From: G965279335 sp965279285
Lineage (GTDB): Bacteria; Pseudomonadota; Gammaproteobacteria; DSM-16500
Direction: 5' to 3'
Assembly: GCA_965279285.1 (NCBI GenBank)
Contig: OZ257148.1
Span: 434,001 to 498,000, forward strand
Length of the DNA stretch: 64,000 nt
Shown here: one piece after another, positions 34,549 through 42,809 of the stretch
How the letters are laid out: every line of letters starts with the position of its first letter
How positions within the stretch are numbered: position 1 is the stretch's first letter
Made by a program: the position numbers and the translations under genes
Notes under the pieces: model-generated
What the model saw: only the letters and a program-made list of their open reading frames with translations
What the model was told of the DNA's origin: nothing
The model's database searches: none

Positions 34549-36012
34549 TTATAACCTTTCATTAGGAAAATAAACTAAATCTAACTCTCGCGCCGCTTTA
34601 ACTTCATCGAGTCGCCGCACAGGTAAATTATGCGGAGCATTCAATAATAAATCTGGATTCGTTTTTGCTTCGTGTAAAATTTTTATTAATGTTGCGACAA
34701 AAGCATCTAATATTTCTTTACTCTCTGTCTCAGTAGGCTCGATCAACAAACATTCTGGAACTAGCAAAGGAAAATACATGGTCGGCGCATGAAAACCATA
34801 ATCCAATAAACGCTTTGCCACATCAAGCGCGCTTATACCAAACTCTTTCACCTCATTTTTTAAGGTAATAATAAATTCATGACTCGCTAATCGCGTGGGA
34901 TAAGCCAGAGTAAATCCTGCTTTTTTTAGTTTAGCTAAAATATAGTTTGCATTTAATGTCGCAAACTCAGCCACTCTATGCATACCATTTTTACCTAGCA
35001 AGCGTGCATACATAAATGCTCGCACAATAATACCTGCATTTCCCATAAATGCTGACAATCGGCCCATGCTTTGCGGATAATCTTGCTCTGTAGTCCAGCT
35101 ATAGACATTCCCCGTTTTTTTAACCATCGGTGTTGGTAAAAATGGTACCAAACGCTCACCTACTGCGACGGGTCCACCACCTGGGCCGCCACCACCATGC
35201 GGTGTAGCAAACGTTTTATGTAAATTAATATGCATGACATCAAAACCCATATCACCAGGGCGTACTTTACCTAAAATAGCATTCAGATTTGCGCCATCAT
35301 AATAAAGCAAACCACCCGCATCATGAACTATCTGCGCTATCTCTTGAATTTTTTGTTCAAAGACACCTAAAGTCGAAGGGTTCGTTAACATAATACCCGC
35401 AGTATGAGGACCTACTGCTGCACGTAATTCTGCGATGTTAACATTTCCTTCAGCATCAGTAGGAATTTCTCGGACTTTATAACCACATTGAGACGCTGTT
35501 GCAGGGTTGGTGCCATGAGCTGCATCAGGAACTAAAATTTCATTCCGCGCAAAATCATTACGTGCATCATGATAAGCCTTTATCATTGCGACACCAGCAA
35601 ATTCACCTTGCGCACCTGCCATTGGCGTTAATGAAACAGCACGCATTCCTGTCACAACTTTTAAAATTTCCTGCAAATCATAAGCACAGGCCATGAAACC
35701 TTGGCTATTTACCGCAAGTGATAATGGATGGCGATTTAAAAAACCTTCTAACATCGCTAAGCGATGAATACCACGCGGATTATATTTCATGGTACAAGAA
35801 CCTAGAGGATAAAATTGCGTATCAATTGAAAAATTTTTCCGCGATAACCGCGTATAATGCCGCACCACTTGAAGCTCTGACACCTGCGGCAATAACGGCT
35901 CATCCTGCCTTAAAAATTGTGTGGGAATAAGCATTTTTTTATTCGTGATTGATGGAATTTGTGCTGTAGCACAACGACCGACTTGCGATTGTTCGAAAAT
36001 AAGTTCTGACAT
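34549..36012 (-). CDS. gcvPB: Glycine decarboxylase P protein, subunit 2
   Basis: 487 residues, the PLP-carrying half of the split P protein. The PLP lysine lies in INLHKTFATPHGGGGPG near 262-278, and DAAHGTNPATA lies upstream. It releases CO2 from glycine and passes the aminomethyl group to GcvH. It is 14 nt after gcvPA. Confidence 0.96.
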   Translation of the reverse strand: MSELIFEQSQVGRCATAQIPSITNKKMLIPTQFLRQDEPLLPQVSELQVVRHYTRLSRKNFSIDTQFYPLGSCTMKYNPRGIHRLAMLEGFLNRHPLSLAVNSQGFMACAYDLQEILKVVTGMRAVSLTPMAGAQGEFAGVAMIKAYHDARNDFARNEILVPDAAHGTNPATASQCGYKVREIPTDAEGNVNIAELRAAVGPHTAGIMLTNPSTLGVFEQKIQEIAQIVHDAGGLLYYDGANLNAILGKVRPGDMGFDVMHINLHKTFATPHGGGGPGGGPVAVGERLVPFLPTPMVKKTGNVYSWTTEQDYPQSMGRLSAFMGNAGIIVRAFMYARLLGKNGMHRVAEFATLNANYILAKLKKAGFTLAYPTRLASHEFIITLKNEVKEFGISALDVAKRLLDYGFHAPTMYFPLLVPECLLIEPTETESKEILDAFVATLIKILHEAKTNPDLLLNAPHNLPVRRLDEVKAARELDLVYFPNERL

Positions 36013-36026
36013 AAAATCGCTTCCTG

Positions 36027-37394
36027 TTAGGAAATAACTAATATTTCTTGTAATGCTTGAGCAAATCTTTTTATATCAAGCGCTGACTTGGTTTCAGTTG
36101 CGCAAATTAAAATGCAATTATTTGACAACTCAGGATACTCTTCATGTAAATTAAAACCGCCTTGTATTTTTCTTTCCGCTAATGCTGACAAAACTAGATC
36201 CGCTGATAAAGGTAAACAAAGCACTAATTCATGAAATACAGGGCCATCAAATAATACTTTAACACCTGCAATTGCAGTTAATTGATCCTTTAACTCCAGT
36301 AAATTATGATGACTTGCTAAAGCAATCTGACGCAATCCTTTTGGCCCCATTAAGCTCATATAAATTGTACTAGCCGTAACGAGTAAACCTTGATTGGTGC
36401 AAATATTTGAAGTCGCTTTAGCACGGCGTATATGTTGTTCACGCGCTTGCAATGTTAAAACAAATCCCTGCTTTCCTTCTAAATCAACTGTTCTACCAAC
36501 AATACGCCCCGGCATTTGCCGCACCCATTCTTTTTTGCAACATAAAAATCCATAATAAGGACCGCCTGACGCCATCGGCACACCTAAAGGCTGACCTTCA
36601 CCGCACGCAATATCCGCACCTTTTTCACCCCAATGGCCAGGAGGTTTTAATAACGCCATTGCCAATGGATTAACTACGCCAATAACAAATGCATTTTTTG
36701 CATGCGCCCAATTTGTCAATGCATCCACATTTTCTAACGCACCAAAAAAATTAGGCTGTGGAATAACGAATGCCGTAATATCTAATTGTGTATATTGTTC
36801 TAAACTTTCTAGTGTGATACAGCCTGTTTTTTCACAAAAAGGAATTTCGACAATCTCTATTGCTTGCTGTTTTACTATGGTTTTTACTACTTTGCGATAT
36901 AAGGGATGTACTGTTGTTGGAATCAAAATTCTTGCTGCTTTACTTTTTTTATTTGCACGCATTGCCATTAAAACAGCTTCAGCTAAAGCCGTTGCGCCTT
37001 CATACAATGAAGCATTAGAAACGTCCAAAGCCATTAAACTTGCCATCATGGTTTGAAATTCATATAACAACTGCAAAGTACCTTGACTTGCTTCAGCTTG
37101 GTAAGGTGTATACGCTGTTAAAAATTCCCCTCGGCCAGTGATTTCCCAAACTGCAGCAGGAATATGATGCTCATAAGCGCCCGCACCAATAAAACATAAT
37201 GTATCACTGTCTAATGCCGCTCTTTCACGCATTAAACGACTCAGCTCCATTTCCGTTAAACTTTCTGGAATATCTGGCAACTCTTTAATGCGTAAATTTT
37301 TAGGAATTTCAGCAAATAACTCATCAAGAGTAGCGACTCCTATTGTTGCAAGCATCGCCGTAACATCTTGCGCAGTGTGCGGAATAAATGGCAT
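36027..37394 (-). CDS. gcvPA: Glycine decarboxylase P protein, subunit 1
   Basis: 455 residues, the N-terminal partner of the two-subunit P protein, with an FIGAGAYEHHIPAAVWEI motif near 69-86 and a fold-type I domain. Split gcvPA/gcvPB genes are common in Legionellales and Gram-positives, whereas E. coli has a fused gcvP. It is 18 nt after gcvH. Confidence 0.95.
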   Translation of the reverse strand: MPFIPHTAQDVTAMLATIGVATLDELFAEIPKNLRIKELPDIPESLTEMELSRLMRERAALDSDTLCFIGAGAYEHHIPAAVWEITGRGEFLTAYTPYQAEASQGTLQLLYEFQTMMASLMALDVSNASLYEGATALAEAVLMAMRANKKSKAARILIPTTVHPLYRKVVKTIVKQQAIEIVEIPFCEKTGCITLESLEQYTQLDITAFVIPQPNFFGALENVDALTNWAHAKNAFVIGVVNPLAMALLKPPGHWGEKGADIACGEGQPLGVPMASGGPYYGFLCCKKEWVRQMPGRIVGRTVDLEGKQGFVLTLQAREQHIRRAKATSNICTNQGLLVTASTIYMSLMGPKGLRQIALASHHNLLELKDQLTAIAGVKVLFDGPVFHELVLCLPLSADLVLSALAERKIQGGFNLHEEYPELSNNCILICATETKSALDIKRFAQALQEILVIS

Positions 37395-37412
37395 ACAAGC
37401 ACCTCATTCTGA

Positions 37413-37802
37413 TTAATGTGCTTCTGATGCAACCTGTTTAGCATATTGTTCGTGATTTAATAAATCTTGCGTATCTGCTTCAAACGGTCGTATCCGAAAC
37501 AGCCAACCTTTTCCATAAGGATCTTGATTGACTAACTGTGGGTTCTCAATCAACAACTCATTGATCTCAATTACTTCGCCGGAAACCGGACAATAAATAT
37601 CTGCTGCTGCTTTAACTGATTCAATCACAGCGCACTCTTGACCTATTTCAAAACTAGATTCTATTTCTGGTAATTCTATATACACTAAATCACCTAACAT
37701 ACATTGTGCATGATCAGTAATTCCAACGGTATATACATCATCATCCTTACGAATCCATTCATGAGTTTTTGAATACTTTAAATTTTTAGGCACACTGCTC
37801 AT
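37413..37802 (-). CDS. gcvH: Glycine cleavage H protein
   Basis: 129 residues. The lipoyl-lysine K64 lies in VIESVKAAADIYCPVSGE. It shuttles the aminomethyl group from P to T protein. It is 2 nt after gcvT in the operon. Confidence 0.97.
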   Translation of the reverse strand: MSSVPKNLKYSKTHEWIRKDDDVYTVGITDHAQCMLGDLVYIELPEIESSFEIGQECAVIESVKAAADIYCPVSGEVIEINELLIENPQLVNQDPYGKGWLFRIRPFEADTQDLLNHEQYAKQVASEAH

Positions 37803-37804
37803 CT

Positions 37805-38905
37805 TTATTGCTCCGTTATAACTGAGAACGTTTTTTTACCCTGACGCACAAATGGCGGTTTAATCACTTGCGCTGCAACTAATTTTCCACGCATTTCTAT
37901 CATACATTCTGCTCCCACTCCAACAGGAACGCGTGCTAATGCAATACCTTTATTAAGCGTCGGTGAAAAACTACCACTCGTGATTTCACCTGCCCCCACT
38001 CCATCAACCAACACTTTTTGATGATTGCGCAACACTCCCTGTGTTTCCAAGACCAAACCCACTAAACATTGTCGCACACCCGCCAAACGTTGTTTTTCCA
38101 ATGCGCCACGACCTATAAAATGACGTTCTTTAGGTTCCCAAGCAACAGTCCATTCTAAATTTGATTCTAAAGGAGTTACCGTTTCATCCATATCAGCGCC
38201 ATACAAATTTAATCCTGCTTCAAGACGCAAAGTATCTCGTGCGCCTAAACCACAAGGTAGAATTTCTGCTGCGACTAATGTTTGCCAAAAAGCCGGAGCC
38301 GAGTTAGCTGGTAATATAATCTCAAAACCATCCTCTCCCGTATAGCCTGTACGTGCAATAAACCAATCACCCAAGCTTAAGAAATGGAAAGGTTTTAACG
38401 CTTGAATAGCTGCAGCTTGCTCAATAGGAAAAATAGCGGAAATTTTTTGTAAAATAGCAGGACCCTGGATTGCCAGCATAGCAAACTCGGTACGTTCTTT
38501 TAATATCAGATTATACCCTTGGGCTTGCAGAGCTAACCAGGCTAAATCTTTATCATGAGTCGCTGAATTTACCACTAAACGGTAAGCGTCATCTTGTAAC
38601 TTATACATGATTAAATCGTCGATTATGCCGCCATATTCGTTTAACATGCAGGTATATAAGGCTTTTCCTGGGGTTAACTTATCGATATTGTTTGCAAGCA
38701 ATTTGCGCAAATAAACCGCTACATCAGCCCCATGCAAATCAACAATCGTCATATGAGATACATCGAAAACACCTGCTGATTTTCGCACCACATGATGTTC
38801 TTGAATTTGCGACCCATAATGCAAAGGCATATCCCATCCAGCAAAGTCTACAATCTTGGCATTCGCTTGCAAGTGACATTCATACAGCGGCGTCCTTTTT
38901 GCCAT
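37805..38905 (-). CDS. gcvT: Glycine cleavage T protein (aminomethyltransferase)
   Basis: 366 residues, complete. Motifs include FAGWDMPLHYG, VFDVSHMTIVDL, GYTGEDGFEI and LEAGLNLYGADM, typical of GcvT. It transfers the methylene group to tetrahydrofolate and releases ammonia. First gene of gcvT-H-PA-PB-dapB. I looked for a glycine riboswitch in the short leader (38906-38992) and saw none. Confidence 0.97.
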   Translation of the reverse strand: MAKRTPLYECHLQANAKIVDFAGWDMPLHYGSQIQEHHVVRKSAGVFDVSHMTIVDLHGADVAVYLRKLLANNIDKLTPGKALYTCMLNEYGGIIDDLIMYKLQDDAYRLVVNSATHDKDLAWLALQAQGYNLILKERTEFAMLAIQGPAILQKISAIFPIEQAAAIQALKPFHFLSLGDWFIARTGYTGEDGFEIILPANSAPAFWQTLVAAEILPCGLGARDTLRLEAGLNLYGADMDETVTPLESNLEWTVAWEPKERHFIGRGALEKQRLAGVRQCLVGLVLETQGVLRNHQKVLVDGVGAGEITSGSFSPTLNKGIALARVPVGVGAECMIEMRGKLVAAQVIKPPFVRQGKKTFSVITEQ

Positions 38906-38992
38906 GGAGAGTCGTCCTAAATAGAATTAGCTTAGAGTAGAGCACTGAAGTATACCGGTTTGTTATTTCTGGTAGCAATAGGAAAGTCTGTC

Positions 38993-39135
38993 GTAACTAT
39001 TCAGCGACTAGAGCTTGGTGGGCACGCTGCGCTTTGCCCACCCTACGGTTTTTATAATTTTTTTTGTATTGTAATGCTTTTGTAGGGTGGGCAAAGCGCA
39101 GCGTGCCCACCAAGCTCTCGCCGCTGGATAGCTAC
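38993..39135. repeat. Palindromic element R11, core type A
   Basis: The left end GTAACTATTCAGCGACTAGAG and right end CTCTCGCCGCTGGATAGCTAC surround type A arms with a roughly 34-nt A/T loop. It fills the gap between gcvT and the AbiEii-type toxin gene. Confidence 0.92.
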
Positions 39136-39137
39136 AT

Positions 39138-40001
39138 TTACCCCTGCTTTATTAAATACTGAGATAACTTCTCAACTCGAGAAAGAAAAAAATCTTTAGA
39201 CCAAAGATCTAATGTAGATAACTCTCTTGGCCTCAAAAAACGCGCTACATCGGTTTTTGCAGCACCCCAATCAATCTGCTTAATTTTCACGATTAACCGC
39301 TCAACCAACCAATCAGTCGTAGCTTTAATACTCCTCCCTTCCCATGGGCCCACTTGCGCAATAGCTTCAGTCAATAGAGTGAAATTAATTGCCGCACCTC
39401 GTGACACATACCAAATAAAGTCATACCAATCTCTTCCTTTAACATATTCTCGACAAAGCAAAGCATGGCATTTCCCCGCAAATAAACTTGACACATCTTG
39501 AGCTCTAATACTATAAGGCAGCGGAAAGTCTAAATACTTAATCTCTGCTGTCGAACCTTTAGGTGGGCTAGTATCAATCTCTAATTTAATTTGTATCTTA
39601 GGTCGATTACTGCGTGCATCTTTTAATAACAAAATACCGCCGGTTGAATCAGCCTTTAAAAATGCAGATTTAACTACCTTATCTAATTTTTTTTTATTCA
39701 AAACTTCTAAGGTATAACCATAAGCACTAAACTCTACGCTCATACTTTTAATATAAATATCCCAGTTAAAATTTTTATCTGGCTTTTCTAAAATAAAATC
39801 CAAATCCTCAGAAAACCTTTCTAAGCCATATAAAATTCGAAGGCAAGTTCCGCCTTGAAAAGCAGCTATCCGAAAAAAACCCGAACGTGAAAGTGCCATG
39901 AGCGCAATTTCCTGCGCAATCTCTTTAAGCGCATTCTCTTGATCCAAAACAGTTTGGCATTGATAGTCTAATAATTTTTTCTGAATAATTTCAACGCTCA
40001 T
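39138..40001 (-). CDS. AbiEii/AbiGii-type nucleotidyltransferase toxin
   Basis: 287 residues from the ATG at 40001 (MSVEIIQKKLLDYQ; AAGGG upstream). The longer frame begins inside a palindromic repeat and is rejected. It carries a minimal nucleotidyltransferase signature: GG at 50-51 in FQGGTCLR and S64-E-D66-L-D68 in RFSEDLDF, then basic LLCREYVKGRDWYDFIWY near 195-212, as in the AbiEii toxins of type IV toxin-antitoxin and abortive phage-infection systems. Its antitoxin gene lies 87 nt upstream, separated by half of a palindromic element; AbiE genes normally overlap or abut. Confidence 0.88.
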   Translation of the reverse strand: MSVEIIQKKLLDYQCQTVLDQENALKEIAQEIALMALSRSGFFRIAAFQGGTCLRILYGLERFSEDLDFILEKPDKNFNWDIYIKSMSVEFSAYGYTLEVLNKKKLDKVVKSAFLKADSTGGILLLKDARSNRPKIQIKLEIDTSPPKGSTAEIKYLDFPLPYSIRAQDVSSLFAGKCHALLCREYVKGRDWYDFIWYVSRGAAINFTLLTEAIAQVGPWEGRSIKATTDWLVERLIVKIKQIDWGAAKTDVARFLRPRELSTLDLWSKDFFLSRVEKLSQYLIKQG

Positions 40002-40022
40002 ATTGAACCCTTTTATTATTAT

Positions 40023-40080
40023 GTAACTATTCAGCAGCCAGGGAGTTTGGTGGGCACGCTGCGCTTTGCCCACCCTACAT
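40023..40080. repeat. Half palindromic element R12, core type A left arm only
   Basis: GTAACTATTCAGCAGCCAGG and one complete type A arm ending CCCACCCTAC are present, with no complementary right arm anywhere nearby. It sits between the antitoxin and toxin genes of the AbiE operon, 8 nt from the antitoxin stop codon. Confidence 0.92.
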
Positions 40081-40088
40081 TTTATTAT

Positions 40089-40730
40089 TTAAAACCGCAC
40101 ATCTTTTCTAATCCCTTTTAAAAAAATATTTATTCGCACACTCTGATAATAATCTTTTAATAACTCAATTTCTTCATTTCGCAATAAAGGTAAGCTCTCA
40201 TAATTGATACGCAAACTTTTTAACAAAGGCTCCAAACTATCCCAATCTTTTTTATAACAAAAAATATAATCACAAATCGCTTTCCAAGGCTTTGCCATGA
40301 AAAAACGATAATTATTTTCTGTAATAAGCTCTACTTCAGTATATAAATTTTCAAGAGATAAATGAAAATAGCTAAACAATCCTAGCGGTGTTTGATATTC
40401 TTTCGAACGCTTGCCAGTCACGCTGGTTATAGTATAAACCCTCTCTGGAATTAACTGATGAAAACTAAGCGCAGACTCAAAACTAATATAAGATGGCCCG
40501 TAAATATATTGCGCCAACTCAAAAGGATGAGGCTTCATAAAATAATCTAATTGGTCAGTTAAGCAATACAAACCTCTGCGAATGCGCAAGAGCTTATCTT
40601 GCGCCAACAATCGCTTTACTTTGCTATGCCGGCTATCGGCACTCGCTCCCGCCAATAACCCCTCTAATTCTCCATCTGTTATATAGGGGTGGGGGTAGGC
40701 TCTTAAAATACTTTCTAAATTTTTTTTCAT
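40089..40730 (-). CDS. AbiEi-type antitoxin and repressor
   Basis: 213 residues. The N-terminal winged-helix domain (YITDGELEGLLAGASADSRH and RLLAQDKLLRIRRGLYCL, about 15-57) is followed by the AbiEi C-terminal region (PSYISFESALSFHQLIPER, TVTSVTGKRSKEY-like). AbiEi antitoxins bind inverted repeats in their own promoter and neutralise AbiEii without direct contact (type IV). The toxin gene follows. Three copies of AATGACAGTTT lie just upstream at 40751-40832. Confidence 0.85.
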   Translation of the reverse strand: MKKNLESILRAYPHPYITDGELEGLLAGASADSRHSKVKRLLAQDKLLRIRRGLYCLTDQLDYFMKPHPFELAQYIYGPSYISFESALSFHQLIPERVYTITSVTGKRSKEYQTPLGLFSYFHLSLENLYTEVELITENNYRFFMAKPWKAICDYIFCYKKDWDSLEPLLKSLRINYESLPLLRNEEIELLKDYYQSVRINIFLKGIRKDVRF

Positions 40731-40750
40731 TTGTACCTATACTGGCAAAA

Positions 40751-40832
40751 AATGACAGTTTCATGCAAATAATATAGCATATTCACGAAAAAGAGCAATT
40801 GTTTTGAATGAAACTGTCATTAAATGACAGTT
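40751..40832 (-). promoter_or_regulatory. AbiE operator region: repeated AATGACAGTTTCAT sites
   Basis: AATGACAGTTTCAT (40751-40764) is repeated inverted as ATGAAACTGTCATT (40808-40821) and again in direct orientation as AATGACAGTTT (about 40823-40832). The first two form a perfect 14-bp inverted repeat 43 nt apart, starting 20 nt before the antitoxin start. This is the expected layout for AbiEi autorepression. DNA binding is inferred from known AbiE systems. Confidence 0.65.
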
Positions 40833-40910
40833 TATATAATAAATGTTAATCTTTTAATCTGGATTTTGGTCATTTCTGGTTTTTCCTGAATAATCAATGT
40901 ATTGAATTTC

Positions 40911-40930
40911 CTTAACATTAAGTTAATCTT
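40911..40930 (+). promoter_or_regulatory. PmrA-like tandem box upstream of the second candidate effector
   Basis: CTTAACATT-AA-GTTAATCTT: two TTAA-type half-sites 11 nt apart, close to the tandem PmrA element known for Legionella/Coxiella effectors. A TA-rich -10 candidate (GATAATATT, about 40947) follows, and the coding start is 60 nt downstream. Confidence 0.5.
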
Positions 40931-40990
40931 TTTTGAAAGCGGATGTGATAATATTACGCAATCATATTCCAAACGAGGATGAGAACCATC

Positions 40991-42607
40991 ATGAGCCATG
41001 CACGCCCCAAAGATAATAAAGACTCCCAAGAAGACATCAAAGCGCAAGGATCCGCAACAACACCGAACACCGCTGCAGGTACACCAGCCGGAGCAGTCGC
41101 TATTGCAGCAGCTGCAACTATTAAAAACGCCAATAGCAACCACCCTTTCTTCAAAAAAACCAAGGATCCTATGCAGCGTCACCTGCTCCCCATGCTTGAT
41201 TCCAAAGAGTTATCTGCCTTTAGTCAGTTCTCATTTAATGCAAGCCAATTCTCACGGCTTGAGTTAGAACAGAGAAAGCAAAAAGCGATAAGAAAAATGA
41301 TTGACCTGACACTGAGAGGCAGAGTCAGTGATCTGTTCTTAATGCGCAGTCCAGTGATTGATAGCCGTCTTAATTACCGATCATCAGACGAATATCATTT
41401 ATATTTATACAAAGAAAAGGACGGTAGAGCATTTTACTACTACAAAGAAAACCAGCAGAAACACTATTTAGTAAATGAAAAACAACAGCCCTTAAAATTT
41501 GAATCGCATTTTTCATTTGATACGAAAGACGGAAGTTGCAACTGGTGCGAAGACAAAGCCCTCAGAAAAGCGGTGTTTGATATCACGTCAACGCGAAAAC
41601 ATACAAGTCGTAGCGACTCAGAAGAAATACAAGAAATGTCGAATAAGAGGCCCTGGCTAGCTTTTGCAGAATATAAACCAAAAGAGGATAAGGATAAAAT
41701 CACTACCAACAGAGCAGGTCAACGTATCTCTATTGATGGCAAAAGCGCGCTGCAAGTGGCTTTTGGGGAAAACCATGATTATGCCATAACAGCGATGACA
41801 GGTAGCTTGTTGGCAGTAGCAGATGAAAAACAAAGAATCGAAAATGTAAGAAAAATCCAGGCTCAGTACGATGCGCAGTATGCATCTGGGTGGGAAAAAG
41901 AAGAAAATGAAAGATGGGCAGACGTTTTAGTGGCACGAAAAAAACTCACCCAAGCGATTTTGGAATCAAAGCCAGGTGATATCCAGTCATCAGGCTCGGA
42001 CTTTAATTTAACGCTAAGAGAAGCAAGCGCCCCAGACTTTAAGTTAACGCTAAGAGAAGGAAGCACCATTGCAGCAGCCATTGTTGAATTTAAAGCATCA
42101 CTGCAAACAGTACGGAATAGGGTGGTAACAACAGGTCGTTACTATAACCCAGATCCTCAGTTAAAAGCTTTTGAAGAATACGGTGGCTCATTAGTAGAGA
42201 CTGGCAGAAGCGATCGCAGCCCTGAAATGATGTTCTTATGGCGCAGCATTGGCTACTATCAGAGCATGATGTCACTTGGCTATGCTCACGGTTTTTGTGG
42301 TGCTGGCCTTTATGAAAATGTTGAGAAATTAAAAAATGGTCGAGCACCACGGGAGTCAACTACTGTGGATGCATGGGACGCAGCTCGTCAAAGGTATATC
42401 AGCTCTGCCCCTCTTTATTCTCTTGAGGAGCTTGGTGTTGATTATGCTATAGGCTGTCTCCCTCTACCGGCTGGACGTGCAAGCCGGCTGGCCACCCCGT
42501 CTCGGCTAGTTTCGGATCTCATATCAATCAAAAACAGCAGTACCACAGAACACTTACGCTGCAACAACGGGAACCATCGGCCTGAGCCGACAAATCGTCC
42601 TGCGTAA
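40991..42607 (+). CDS. Candidate T4BSS effector with F-box-like N-terminal segment
   Basis: 538 residues from the ATG at 40991 (MSHARPKDNKDS). GAGG lies 12 nt upstream; an ATG 12 nt earlier directly abuts the same GAGG. There is a low-complexity Ala/Thr start, then near 60-85 LLPMLDSKELSAFSQFSF, a helix pair resembling the degenerate F-box-like leaders of Legionella effectors (inference). The rest is charged and of unknown fold, with a 12-residue tandem duplication (DFNLTLREAS/DFKLTLREGS) near 340-360 and a Cys/Gly patch AHGFCGAGLYENV. The PmrA-like box, orphan nature and location beside an AbiE island support an effector call. No homologue recognised. Confidence 0.6.
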   Translation: MSHARPKDNKDSQEDIKAQGSATTPNTAAGTPAGAVAIAAAATIKNANSNHPFFKKTKDPMQRHLLPMLDSKELSAFSQFSFNASQFSRLELEQRKQKAIRKMIDLTLRGRVSDLFLMRSPVIDSRLNYRSSDEYHLYLYKEKDGRAFYYYKENQQKHYLVNEKQQPLKFESHFSFDTKDGSCNWCEDKALRKAVFDITSTRKHTSRSDSEEIQEMSNKRPWLAFAEYKPKEDKDKITTNRAGQRISIDGKSALQVAFGENHDYAITAMTGSLLAVADEKQRIENVRKIQAQYDAQYASGWEKEENERWADVLVARKKLTQAILESKPGDIQSSGSDFNLTLREASAPDFKLTLREGSTIAAAIVEFKASLQTVRNRVVTTGRYYNPDPQLKAFEEYGGSLVETGRSDRSPEMMFLWRSIGYYQSMMSLGYAHGFCGAGLYENVEKLKNGRAPRESTTVDAWDAARQRYISSAPLYSLEELGVDYAIGCLPLPAGRASRLATPSRLVSDLISIKNSSTTEHLRCNNGNHRPEPTNRPA

Positions 42608-42809
42608 TTGATGTAGCTCTGTCCAGCTGGCAAAGATTTTTAGCATAAATCGCTATTGGTTCTTGCCAACGGATTTTAATAAACCAGGATAAAAGTGCTG
42701 CAAATATTTTCTGAGGACTCAACAGTTGATGCTGAGCATATGAAAATTAAGTTGCCGCAGCGAGATGCATTGTTAGATCAACTCGCTCGAACAGATTACG
42801 ATACCATAA

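Noticed and set aside
38906..38992. Possible glycine riboswitch ahead of gcvT
   Set aside because: The leader is under 90 nt before R11, too short, and shows no conserved aptamer core.
40002..40073. 24-residue N-terminal extension of the AbiEii toxin (MGKAQRAHQTPW…)
   Set aside because: It is encoded by half-element R12 and has no ribosome site; the ATG at 40001 has AAGGG upstream.
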